A stretch of DNA of 64,000 nucleotides from Vibrio sp. 14G-20 (lineage in GTDB: Bacteria; Pseudomonadota; Gammaproteobacteria; Enterobacterales; Vibrionaceae), in assembly GCF_026241515.1 (NCBI RefSeq), contig NZ_JAPHPW010000017.1:1-64000 (forward strand), given 5' to 3'. Position 1 is the stretch's first letter. The number at the start of each line of letters is the position of its first letter. Below are positions 26,461-34,316 of this stretch, piece after piece. The notes below the pieces were generated by a model. The model worked only from the letters and a program-made list of their open reading frames with translations, was not told the DNA's origin and did no database searches. The position numbers were made by a program, and so were the translations under genes.

Positions 26461-27501
26461 TTAGTTTTCAGAAGAAGTACTTCTTTCCAGCGGTAGGCAC
26501 ATGGTAAAGCATGCACCGTCCCCTTCTTCTGATATCAATTCCAGTCGGCCTTCATGTGCTCGACATACCATTTGTACAACCGCTAAGCCTAGACCTGTAC
26601 CTTGCGAACGAGTGGTAAAGAAGGGTTCCATAATTTTACCTTGAAGCTCTTTCGGTACTCCGGGGCCACTGTCTTGCACTGATATTTTAAGCTCGCCGTT
26701 TACGGGCCTAAAAAAAACATCGATCTGCGATTCCTTACCCGCAATTTGAACCGCGTTCAACACTAGGTTGCTTAACGCTGAGGCGATAGCATTGGCGTTG
26801 CCAAACATTTGAGTCTTTTCGCCCTCAACTTCCTGGCAATAATCAATCTGGTTGGTTTTCAATGCCGCTTCCACCATAGGGTGAAATTCAGTGATCAATT
26901 CAGCTACAGTAAATGGCTTAACCACTTTGTTGTCACCACCTTTGGCAAACAGCAGCATGTCGTTCACTTGCTTCTCTAAGTCATGCAATCTATCCATAAG
27001 CTTAGATTGAAAACGTGTCTTTGTTGCCGGCGGCAGGTTTGGCGCGGCAAGGTTTGATGCATACAGCATCGCACTTGAAAGCGGCGTACGAACCTGATGG
27101 GCAAGCGAGGCCACCATTCTGCCTAATGAAGACAAGCGTTGAAGATCACTCACGCGAGACTGCAATAGTCGGGTCTCGGTCAGATCGGTAATCAAAATAA
27201 GCTGACCCGTGGTAGAGGCTGAAATTGCCAAACGCACTTTTCGCCCGTTCTTCAATGAGATCTCATGACCGTCATCGTCTTTTGGGTCGAAGGCACTTTG
27301 AATCACTGAAAACCACTTCTCGCCGACTAACTCAACACCAAGAATACGGTGCGCTTCAGGGTTCGCTTCTCTCACTTCACCGTGTGTATCTAACAAGATG
27401 ACTCCTGCTGGCATCACGTCGAGCACTTGCTTATAGCGCTCAACCTGCTGTTCAACAGAATCTAGGTGAGATTGATTTTCTGGTTCGTTAGATACGTGCA
27501 T
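26461..27501 (-). CDS. flrB: FlrB, flagellar sensor histidine kinase
   Basis: FlrB phosphorylates FlrC. It has no clear membrane helix, so it is probably cytoplasmic. An N-terminal PAS-like domain (QVLDVMPAGVILLDTHGEV) is followed by a HisKA domain with the phosphorylated His in LAHQVRTPLSS and a HATPase domain with NLVLNAVQ, DSGPGVP and GTGLGLAVV. I take the ATG at 27501 (346 residues). A TTG six codons upstream is possible but would use the GAGG that probably serves as ribosome binding site for the ATG. Confidence 0.93.
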   Translation of the reverse strand: MHVSNEPENQSHLDSVEQQVERYKQVLDVMPAGVILLDTHGEVREANPEAHRILGVELVGEKWFSVIQSAFDPKDDDGHEISLKNGRKVRLAISASTTGQLILITDLTETRLLQSRVSDLQRLSSLGRMVASLAHQVRTPLSSAMLYASNLAAPNLPPATKTRFQSKLMDRLHDLEKQVNDMLLFAKGGDNKVVKPFTVAELITEFHPMVEAALKTNQIDYCQEVEGEKTQMFGNANAIASALSNLVLNAVQIAGKESQIDVFFRPVNGELKISVQDSGPGVPKELQGKIMEPFFTTRSQGTGLGLAVVQMVCRAHEGRLELISEEGDGACFTMCLPLERSTSSEN

Positions 27502-27529
27502 GTCAAAAATTTGCCTCAAATACTAAAAC

Positions 27530-27558
27530 AGCCTGAGACGTACAACACGAGTCAGGCT
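27530..27558 (-). other. Hairpin between flrA and flrB
   Basis: AGCCTGA (27530-27536) pairs with TCAGGCT (27552-27558), with an additional CGT/ACG pairing inside. On the minus strand GTTTTAG follows. It is a possible weak terminator or leader structure just before the flrB ribosome binding site. Confidence 0.5.
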
Positions 27559-27684
27559 ATTTGCTATATTTATCACATAGTTAAGCAAGCAACAACTCGA
27601 CTATGGTTTATCTATTCACTTAGCTAGAGTTGCCCAATAGCTAAAAGTGTGTGTTAGTTTTTCGTTTTCATCTAAAACTGTACA

Positions 27685-29151
27685 CTATCGCTGCAAGTTA
27701 TATTTACGCATTTTTTCAACCAGAGTGGTTCTACGCATTCCAAGCATGTCAGCAGCACGAGCAACAATGCCGCCCTGCGCTTCCAAGGCTTGGTTGATCA
27801 TATTCACTTCCATATCCGCAAGTAGTTCTTTCAAGTTAACCCCTTCTGGCGGTAACTCTTGAGGAGCGTTAGCATTGTCGGCAATATCATCTTGCTGCTC
27901 AAAGCTGAAATCTTCTGAGAATAAGTCAGCAAGTGCATCACGCTCTTGCTCTTCTTCAGATCCAAAGCTATTAAACTCTGGCTGGAACTCAGGGATATCG
28001 CTGTATCGATATTTAGTTGGTAGGTGATTCACATCTACTAAGCTGTTTGGATACAAGATAACCATTCGCTCAACAAGGTTCGCAAGTTCACGAACGTTAC
28101 CCGGCCAGTAATGCTCCATCAAAGAGTTGATAGCACGAGCCGTGAAACAGATAGGCATGCTGCCTTCCGCTTCCATTCGAGTCATCAGTTCTTGAAGCAA
28201 CAGTGGAATATCTTCTTTACGGTCTTGAAGCGCCGGCATTTCAATCGGGAATACATTCAAGCGATAGTAAAGGTCTTCACGGAACGAATCATCGTCGATC
28301 ATATCTTCAAGGTTGCGATGCGTTGCCGCAATTACTCGAACGTCAGCTTGTATGGTGCTATTGCCACCCACGCGTTCAAAACATCGCTCTTGCAGTACTC
28401 GTAGCAGCTTAACCTGCATCGCCATTGGCATATCGCCAATCTCATCAAGAAACAGTGTGCCACCTTCAGCCAATTCAAAGCGGCCTTTACGTGCGGTAAT
28501 CGCACCAGTAAATGCGCCCTTCTCATGACCAAATAGTTCACTTTCAAGCAAATCAGGTGGAATCGCGCCACAGTTCACTGGCACGAAAGGCCCTGAACGA
28601 CGTTTAGAGTGATAGTGAATGTTACGCGCTACAACTTCTTTACCTGTGCCTGACTCACCAAGAATCAGCACGTTAGCTTCTGTAGAAGAGACTTGTTCAA
28701 TTAAGTGACGTACTTCTTGAATGCCAGCACTTTGTCCGACTAGGCTGCGAAACAGTGTGTTCTTACGTGCTGAAGACACAACTTGAACACCTTTACGGCC
28801 TAAGAAGTCTTTACAGTGTCTTAATGCATCACTTAATTGCGGGTAGTTAAGAGGAAGTTCAAGCTCACCAACATAGTTAGTTAACTCGTCAACCGGGTGA
28901 TTGTTTTTGCCAATCACCAGTAAAGGGATGTGATTGGCGTGAACAAGCTTCTCATTCAGTAATGCGTTGAAGCCTTTACCTTTAATGGTACCAATAATGC
29001 AACCGGCCCACTGTTGTGACCAGTCAACTTTACGTGCTTGTTCAGAGCTGATTACTTCGCAGCTCTCTCCTACAAACTCTAATATTGTGCTTAAATTGTG
29101 ACGATCTTGAGCGTTATCGTCGACGACAAGCAGTTTTGCCAAACCTTGCAT
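27685..29151 (-). CDS. flrA: FlrA, master sigma-54 flagellar activator
   Basis: FlrA is the top regulator of the Vibrio flagellar cascade and needs sigma-54. The 488-residue protein has an FleQ-like N-terminal domain (1-120) that begins like a receiver (VVDDNAQD) but shows no aspartate at the expected phosphorylation point (segment GCIIGTIKG). The AAA+ domain has GESGTGKE and the GAFTGA loop, and a Fis-type helix-turn-helix (GIVARAADMLGMRRTTLVEKM) ends the protein. In the family, cyclic di-GMP binding and FlhG, not phosphorylation, control activity. Confidence 0.96.
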   Translation of the reverse strand: MQGLAKLLVVDDNAQDRHNLSTILEFVGESCEVISSEQARKVDWSQQWAGCIIGTIKGKGFNALLNEKLVHANHIPLLVIGKNNHPVDELTNYVGELELPLNYPQLSDALRHCKDFLGRKGVQVVSSARKNTLFRSLVGQSAGIQEVRHLIEQVSSTEANVLILGESGTGKEVVARNIHYHSKRRSGPFVPVNCGAIPPDLLESELFGHEKGAFTGAITARKGRFELAEGGTLFLDEIGDMPMAMQVKLLRVLQERCFERVGGNSTIQADVRVIAATHRNLEDMIDDDSFREDLYYRLNVFPIEMPALQDRKEDIPLLLQELMTRMEAEGSMPICFTARAINSLMEHYWPGNVRELANLVERMVILYPNSLVDVNHLPTKYRYSDIPEFQPEFNSFGSEEEQERDALADLFSEDFSFEQQDDIADNANAPQELPPEGVNLKELLADMEVNMINQALEAQGGIVARAADMLGMRRTTLVEKMRKYNLQR

Positions 29152-29273
29152 AAGTAGGAATTATTGCCTTTATTTTGGTGCGATGCGGAAAAACGGTGAG
29201 CGACGCAATCTATAAAACAGAGATAAGTATCAACGATTATGTTTTACGTGGACAAATTTAGGAAATCAGCAAC

Positions 29274-29304
29274 GAAAAAAGCCATTAGGCTATCTAATGG
29301 CTTC
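29274..29304 (-). terminator. Terminator after fliS
   Basis: The stem AGCCATTAG/CTAATGGCT (29280-29302) is followed on the minus strand by six T. It ends the flaG-fliD-flaI-fliS message and insulates flrA. Confidence 0.88.
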
Positions 29305-29379
29305 TATTTTATTTGATTAAAAAAATAAGGCAACCAACCAATTAAGGGATATGAGATTGGTTAAAACTGCAATTTTTCT

Positions 29380-29790
29380 TTAAATACCTACGTCAGCTGA
29401 CGTCAAGTTGTGATATTCGTTCGGAATTTGGTCCCAAGCGCTCTTAATTTCACGAATAATATCGATAACATCATCAATAGGCTGTGGGTCATTTTTGTGA
29501 TTTGCCGCAGAAATTTGCGTGATCATGAACTCATAAAGTTGATCTAGATTTTTCGCAATATCGCCACCATCGTCCATAGATAGGCAACTGCGTAGACTAA
29601 TAATGATATCTAGAGCCTTACCAAGTCGCTCACCTTTTACTGGGATGTTGCCCGCTTGCATTGCCGCTTTACCTTGAATCAAACGCTCGATAGCACCGGC
29701 CATTAGCATTTGTACAATCTTATGCGGTGAGGCAGCTGTTAGCTGACTATCCACTGATACCTTTTTATATGCCTGTAAAGAACCGCGCAT
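29380..29790 (-). CDS. fliS: FliS, flagellin export chaperone
   Basis: FliS binds the C-terminus of flagellin and stops premature polymerisation. The 136-residue helical protein has the family N-terminus (SLQAYKKVSVDSQLTAASPHKIVQML) and QIDQLYEFM-like helix (KNLDQLYEFMITQI). It lies 12 bases after flaI and ends the fliD unit. Confidence 0.96.
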   Translation of the reverse strand: MRGSLQAYKKVSVDSQLTAASPHKIVQMLMAGAIERLIQGKAAMQAGNIPVKGERLGKALDIIISLRSCLSMDDGGDIAKNLDQLYEFMITQISAANHKNDPQPIDDVIDIIREIKSAWDQIPNEYHNLTSADVGI

Positions 29791-29802
29791 AGTAAACCTC
29801 TT

Positions 29803-30108
29803 CTATAAAAACTTTTTGTATTGTTGAACTGATTTAGCGCCGTGACGGTATTTGTGTAGGGTCTTACCTACTCGACTCGTCTCAGACTGCATCAATTCGA
29901 CTAATTTTCTGGTTCTGGTAATGGCTTCAAACCATTCAGAACTTTGCTTAACGTCGGGATGTGAGTCGATTATTTGAAGCACGTTTTGCAATAACTGTTC
30001 TCTGTTATCGACTAGCTGCGTGATTTCTTCAGCATTAATTTCACTAAATTCAAGTTTGGAGATAATTAGTTGATCGAGTTCACAAAGCTCTTGTAGCTGG
30101 CTATTCAT
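29803..30108 (-). CDS. flaI: FlaI, FliT-like flagellar chaperone candidate
   Basis: This small helical protein of 101 residues has no membrane segment. Vibrio loci always carry a short gene named flaI between fliD and fliS, and the size and charge pattern here fit it. By position it may do the work of FliT, the cap chaperone, but the sequence alone does not prove this. It lies 3 bases after fliD. Confidence 0.8.
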   Translation of the reverse strand: MNSQLQELCELDQLIISKLEFSEINAEEITQLVDNREQLLQNVLQIIDSHPDVKQSSEWFEAITRTRKLVELMQSETSRVGKTLHKYRHGAKSVQQYKKFL

Positions 30109-30111
30109 CTA

Positions 30112-32139
30112 TTAGCCCAACGCATTCATCATACTGCCCAACTGAGATTGCATCTTACTGGTCGCATCTTGCATGGCAGTGAATTTAGAGTGGGTACGGC
30201 TCTCTAGGCTGTCCATGCGGCGGTCAAGCGCGCTTTGGTCATCAACTAAACGGTAGTTTTGCTCGACCAAGCTCTTTTCTCTAGTACGGATTGAACCCGT
30301 GATACCTGTGATACCTTGAATCGCATCTTCCACTTTTTTGGCGAAGCCGTTGTTGCCACCAAAGAACTCGCCCAACTTATCAAAGTTATTGTTGAGTTGA
30401 CGATCAAGCATGTCGTAGTTGATTTCTAGCGAGCCTTGTCTTGTGGTGGTGATACCGAATTCAGTCAAAGACTTAAGGTTGTCAGGCGCACCTTCGATAC
30501 TTGATGAGAACACCCCTTTCAATCGCGAGTCGGCGTTACGCACTGTACTGTCACCAGAAAGCGGCCCTTTTTGGCCGGTCGTTGGATCAACACCTGCCAA
30601 GCTCTTAGAGACTTGGTAAAATTGATTGTAAGAGTTAACGAAAGCTTCAATGTCTTGGCGCACACTATTACGGTCGTACTCCACACCAATCTCTGCCGGT
30701 GGCTTATCTTTTGGCGTTTTTCCTTTCACCGTAATGTCGATACCTTCTACGGCATCTTCAATCACATTGTTGTTACTAGACAATTGAGCTACGCCATCCA
30801 AGACGACCATTGAATCTTGTCCCGCTTGGACTTCAGTCATGCCGCTATAGGTATCAAAAGACTGTTGAGCTTGAGCAAGATCAGCTTGCACTTTATCGAC
30901 TTGCTCTAAAAGCTCACGCTCTTCAGGTTCTAATTTCGCACGTTCAATTGTTTTGGCTTGCTCAGCGGTCAATTCGCCTTTTTGAACTTTTTCAGCAAGA
31001 TCGGCTTTTTCTTGTGAAATTTTCTCTTCGATACGCGCTTGCTCCGCCTCAAGCTTTTGTTGGGCTTCTTTCGGTGTCACGTATGAATCGGTCAGAGTAC
31101 CTGAGGCAGCATTTGACCACCCCGGCACATCGGGTGCCTTCTCTATCGCTTTTTCATCAAGCTCAAGTTCTGGTGTATTGTAAGAATTTAAAAGAGTTCC
31201 TGACGCGGTTTCAGTCCAGCCGGGGATATTATCTTCAGGCATCACCGACTTTGCCGCTTTAGCTGCATCAAGAGCTGCTTGGCCGTCGGCTGCGGCTTGT
31301 TCTCCGTAGCTGAGACTTTTAGAGCCTCCGTCAACACCAGAAGTAGAATCGGTTTGAGATTTAGAGATGACATTGCCATCTTCATCGAGTGTTTCACTCG
31401 CATTTGGATCATCGTTCGAGATCGCGTCATCAACGAGTTCCGCGGCTTTTCCTGCAGGGGTTAGAGCTAGAATATCTTGAGCAGCAACGCGCGCTTTCTC
31501 TAGCGCTTTAACACGTTCTTCAAGCGTTTTGTATTCGAGTTTTTTCAGGGGATTGGCAGCGTCTGACTCAACATTAATGCTGATCTGCTGATCGGAACCA
31601 GACTGGTTCGAGGCAATTATAAGTCTTGGACCTTCGACATCGTTGATAATAGATGCACGAACGCCTGGGTTGCTATCTGCACCATTGATACCACGAACAA
31701 CTTCGATAAGTCTCGATCTGTCGCCAACTTGCACGTCAAAGCTGTCATCACCAAGCGAAACCTGCAGCTTACCTGGGCCAAATTTCATGTCCTCTGATAG
31801 AACATCAGAAGCCACTTTATGGCTTTGGGCAAGCTGCAACACATCGATGGCATATTTGCCAGCGATCGCTTCGGTAGTCGCGGTTGCAGAGACAAGACCG
31901 TCATCGGTACTTTCAACTGTTCTCACAGCAAAAGCTTTTTCCTGACGAAAGTTTGTCATCAGGTTTTTCATCGAATCAAGGGATTCTCTGAGTCTTCCAT
32001 AGGCACTAATGCTGGTATCGATTCGCGTTCGTTCATTGTCGATTCGTTGCTGTTTAGGCACACGCTCCGAATCAACAATTTTGCTGACCATGGAATTGAT
32101 ATCCATGCCAGACGAAATCCCCATTGGGCCAAAACTCAT
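30112..32139 (-). CDS. fliD: FliD, filament cap protein with large insertion
   Basis: FliD caps the filament and helps flagellin fold at the tip. The conserved N-terminal (MSFGPMGISSGMDINSMV, about 1-200) and C-terminal (about 440-675, with NSYNQFY and SGDSTVRNADSRL) domains are intact. Between them, residues 203-437 form an unusual region, making the protein 675 residues against a common 450-500 in other genera. It holds an Ala/Asp-rich segment, two copies of PGW-x3-ASGTL-x2-SY-x-TP (305-323 and 338-356) and a long Glu/Lys/Gln coiled coil (357-430). Vibrio fliD is also called flaH. Confidence 0.95.
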   Translation of the reverse strand: MSFGPMGISSGMDINSMVSKIVDSERVPKQQRIDNERTRIDTSISAYGRLRESLDSMKNLMTNFRQEKAFAVRTVESTDDGLVSATATTEAIAGKYAIDVLQLAQSHKVASDVLSEDMKFGPGKLQVSLGDDSFDVQVGDRSRLIEVVRGINGADSNPGVRASIINDVEGPRLIIASNQSGSDQQISINVESDAANPLKKLEYKTLEERVKALEKARVAAQDILALTPAGKAAELVDDAISNDDPNASETLDEDGNVISKSQTDSTSGVDGGSKSLSYGEQAAADGQAALDAAKAAKSVMPEDNIPGWTETASGTLLNSYNTPELELDEKAIEKAPDVPGWSNAASGTLTDSYVTPKEAQQKLEAEQARIEEKISQEKADLAEKVQKGELTAEQAKTIERAKLEPEERELLEQVDKVQADLAQAQQSFDTYSGMTEVQAGQDSMVVLDGVAQLSSNNNVIEDAVEGIDITVKGKTPKDKPPAEIGVEYDRNSVRQDIEAFVNSYNQFYQVSKSLAGVDPTTGQKGPLSGDSTVRNADSRLKGVFSSSIEGAPDNLKSLTEFGITTTRQGSLEINYDMLDRQLNNNFDKLGEFFGGNNGFAKKVEDAIQGITGITGSIRTREKSLVEQNYRLVDDQSALDRRMDSLESRTHSKFTAMQDATSKMQSQLGSMMNALG
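31072..31227 (-). repeat. Duplicated PGW..ASGTL..SY.TP motif in FliD
   Basis: Residues 305-323 (IPGWTETASGTLLNSYNTP) and 338-356 (VPGWSNAASGTLTDSYVTP) of FliD are two copies of one motif, 33 residues apart start to start. They lie inside the large insertion. Confidence 0.85.
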
Positions 32140-32161
32140 TAAACCACCTCAATAATACGAC

Positions 32162-32587
32162 TTAAACCTTCACCTCAAATATTCGACTATTCGAGTTTTG
32201 GGCTGCTAGGCGTCTTAGAATTTCAAGCATTTCTTCATCAGGGATCTGGCGAATAATATCACCGGTTGTGGTCTCATAAATGGTAACCACATCTCTCCCA
32301 GATTCTTCATCAACCTTAAAAGCTACACCTTTATTGAGAGAGGAGATAAACTCGTTTACCTTCTCCACCATTTTGACTCGTTCTTCATCATTTAACTCTT
32401 GTCTATGTTGAGCTAATTGAATCGCCGCTTCGGTAGCTTCCTCTTTCGATTTATCTACCTTGCCATAAGATGTTGCTTCTTTTAGTCGCGAAATACTCGA
32501 CGCACTACTACCTTCATCGCTTGCAATTTTAATGCCATTAGGTGAGCCATAAGGCTGGATGTTCGATGCGTTGGATGATATTTCCAT
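32162..32587 (-). CDS. flaG: FlaG, filament length-related protein
   Basis: The 141-residue FlaG-family protein has a disordered N-terminus and the conserved C-terminal domain (LNKGVAFKVDEESGRDVVTIYETTTGDIIRQIPDEEML). In other bacteria its loss lengthens filaments. The ATG at 32587 has a strong GGAGGGAG box upstream; an in-frame ATG ten codons earlier lacks one. It follows a flagellin gene and two hairpins and precedes fliD by 22 bases. Confidence 0.94.
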   Translation of the reverse strand: MEISSNASNIQPYGSPNGIKIASDEGSSASSISRLKEATSYGKVDKSKEEATEAAIQLAQHRQELNDEERVKMVEKVNEFISSLNKGVAFKVDEESGRDVVTIYETTTGDIIRQIPDEEMLEILRRLAAQNSNSRIFEVKV

Positions 32588-32623
32588 AACACTCTCCCTC
32601 CATCCTTTATGAGCCAAACAGTA

Positions 32624-32668
32624 AAACTCTACTCAGAGTAGAGTTTACCGCTACTTACCGAGGTAAGT
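32624..32668 (-). other. Two stacked hairpins after the flagellin gene
   Basis: Directly after the flagellin stop the minus strand forms ACTTACC/GGTAAGT (32653-32668) and then AAACTCTACT/AGTAGAGTTT (32624-32646). The second is followed only by TTTTACTGTTT. They look like a leaky terminator or 3' stabilising structure between the flagellin gene and flaG. Confidence 0.65.
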
Positions 32669-33799
32669 TTAGCCCAATAAGCTTAGAGCTGCTGATGGTG
32701 ACTGTTTTGCTTGAGCTAGGATAGAAGTACTCGCCTGTTGTAGGATTTGAGACTTAGTCATAGCCGTTGTTTCTTTCGCGTAATCGGTATCTTTGATACG
32801 GCTCTTAGACGCATTAACGTTTTCGTTGATGTTATCTAAGTTACTGATTGCGTGGTCAAAACGGTTTTGGAAAGCACCAAGAGATGCACGGTTACTATCA
32901 ACAGATTTTAGTGCGCCATCGATGATAGATACCGCTTCGTTTGCACCAGCAACAGAAGTTACATCGATATCATTAACAGTCACGTCTTTAGCTGCACCAA
33001 TACCAAGCTCACCAGCAAGGCTGCCGCCGAACTCAACATCGCCTTCAACTTTTTGGCTTGAAGCGAAAAGTTGCAGTTTGCCGCCTTCACCTACCGACGC
33101 TTTTACGTCTTGGCTTTGACCGTTGATGTAAGTCGCTAGCTCTTCGATGTCATTGCCTTCTTTTGCAGAAATAGACAACTCTTGAGCTTCACCAAACTTA
33201 TCGTTGTACTTAATCGTTAGATCAGAACCGGCACCTACACGCCAAGAAGCATCTTTGCCTTCTTCTACGCCGTAACTCTTACCGCCCATGTCTTTAGTAT
33301 CAGTACGCATGTTGTTCATAGAAAGCATTACAGCTTCACCAGAATCTGCGCCGATTTGGAAAGATTGACTACCGTAAGTACCGTTAAGAAGCTTGTTACC
33401 ACCAAAAGAGGTCGTTTCAGCAATTCGGTTAAGTTCTGTATTTAGAGCAGAGACTTCTTCTTGGATCGCAACACGTTCAGATTTGCTGTTTGAACCATTT
33501 GAAGATTGAAGAGAAAGGTCACGCATACGTTGCAGAATGTTGGTTGACTCATTCATTGCACCTTCAGCTGTCTGTGCAATAGAGATACCGTCATTCGCGT
33601 TTTTCACAGCCATATCTAGGCCACGGCTTTGCGACGTTAAGCGGTTAGAGATTTGTAGGCCTGCAGCATCATCTTTTGCGCTATTTATTTTATAGCCAGA
33701 AGACAAACGCTCCATTGATTTTTGAGTACCTTCAGCCGCGCTATTTAGGTAGCGCTGAGCCGTCATTGCAGACACATTTGTGTTTACATTAATCGCCAT
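32669..33799 (-). CDS. Polar flagellin (flaG-proximal copy)
   Basis: The 376-residue flagellin has conserved N-terminal (INVNTNVSAMTAQRYL) and C-terminal (QASTSILAQAKQSPSAALSLLG) D0/D1 helices and a short central D2 part, typical of Vibrio polar flagellins. It contains no cysteine. It is closer to the next flagellin (34317-35450) than to the flgL-proximal one, sharing SLQSSNGSNSKSERVAIQEE. A ribosome binding site AAAGGAG precedes the ATG, and a clean sigma-28 promoter lies 130 bases upstream. I leave the letter name open because Vibrio flagellin naming differs between species. Confidence 0.95.
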   Translation of the reverse strand: MAINVNTNVSAMTAQRYLNSAAEGTQKSMERLSSGYKINSAKDDAAGLQISNRLTSQSRGLDMAVKNANDGISIAQTAEGAMNESTNILQRMRDLSLQSSNGSNSKSERVAIQEEVSALNTELNRIAETTSFGGNKLLNGTYGSQSFQIGADSGEAVMLSMNNMRTDTKDMGGKSYGVEEGKDASWRVGAGSDLTIKYNDKFGEAQELSISAKEGNDIEELATYINGQSQDVKASVGEGGKLQLFASSQKVEGDVEFGGSLAGELGIGAAKDVTVNDIDVTSVAGANEAVSIIDGALKSVDSNRASLGAFQNRFDHAISNLDNINENVNASKSRIKDTDYAKETTAMTKSQILQQASTSILAQAKQSPSAALSLLG

Positions 33800-33840
33800 A
33801 GTTGATCTCCTTTAGGCATTTTTTAATGCACTTATGTGAC

Positions 33841-33917
33841 TCTCACCTCACACAAATACATGTCAATTTTGTTTATGCACCAGTGTCTCTCTCACCTTAC
33901 ATTGGTACATATCATTT
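33841..33917. repeat. Imperfect direct repeat in a flagellin leader
   Basis: TCTCACCTCACACAAATACA (33841 onward) and TCTCACCTTACATTGGTACA (33890 onward) are related copies of about 28 bases, 49 bases apart, both followed by T-rich ends. They lie in the predicted 5' leader of the flaG-proximal flagellin. Confidence 0.55.
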
Positions 33918-33929
33918 CTCTCAATCCCT

Positions 33930-33956
33930 TTAACGGCCCCTCAAGTAGAAGCTTTA
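33930..33956 (-). promoter_or_regulatory. Sigma-28 promoter of the flaG-proximal flagellin
   Basis: The minus strand reads TAAA, 15 bases, then GCCGTTAA, matching the FliA consensus TAAA-N15-GCCGATAA at all but one base. The expected start lies near 33922, about 120 bases before the ATG. Confidence 0.9.
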
Positions 33957-34096
33957 ATAAAAAATGTGTTTTTTTTCGTATTCTTTTCAACAACAAAGAA
34001 AAGTGTGATCGGGATTCAATTAATAGGGCGACATTCGCTAAAGTTTCCATTCAGCTCGGATCAATGGGCGTGGTGTTGAATATAAAAACCAAAAAA

Positions 34097-34136
34097 GATC
34101 CCTGATATCTCGTTCGACTCGATTCTGGGATGACGA
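34097..34136. repeat. Fragment resembling a dispersed Vibrio intergenic repeat
   Basis: The segment starting GATCCCTGATATCTCGTTCG and ending GATTCTGGGATGAC resembles a sequence I recall as widely scattered between genes in vibrios. Only one copy is in the window, so the repeat nature cannot be shown here. Confidence 0.4.
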
Positions 34137-34189
34137 AAGACTGCTTACCAGCACTGCACTTTTCCAGAGACACCTTCGCCAAATTGCAG

Positions 34190-34218
34190 GCAATAAAAAA
34201 CCCAGCCGAAGCTGGGTC
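34190..34218 (-). terminator. Terminator of the middle flagellin gene
   Basis: On the minus strand ACCCAGC-TTCG-GCTGGGT forms a stem with a stable C(UUCG)G loop and is followed by six T. It lies about 100 bases after the flagellin stop. Confidence 0.93.
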
Positions 34219-34316
34219 TGTTTAGCGCTCATCTCTCACCACGAGCTAATTTGTGGAAGCCTAACGTTAACGCTTATGATCAACAGCGTTTATAACCAAC
34301 GTGGCTTTTTAATCGA

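Larger units (their letters stand above)
33800..34316. other. Non-coding gap between two flagellin genes
   Basis: This 517-base stretch holds, from right to left in transcription order, the UUCG-loop terminator of the upstream flagellin, part of an apparent dispersed intergenic repeat (34097-34136), a sigma-28 promoter (33930-33956) and a 120-base leader with an imperfect direct repeat. I see no credible gene; a plus-strand frame at 33836-34105 has no ribosome binding site or recognisable product. Confidence 0.8.

Noticed and set aside
33836..34105. 89-codon plus-strand frame between two flagellin genes
   Set aside because: No ribosome binding site, antisense to the sigma-28 promoter and leader of a flagellin gene, and no recognisable protein features.
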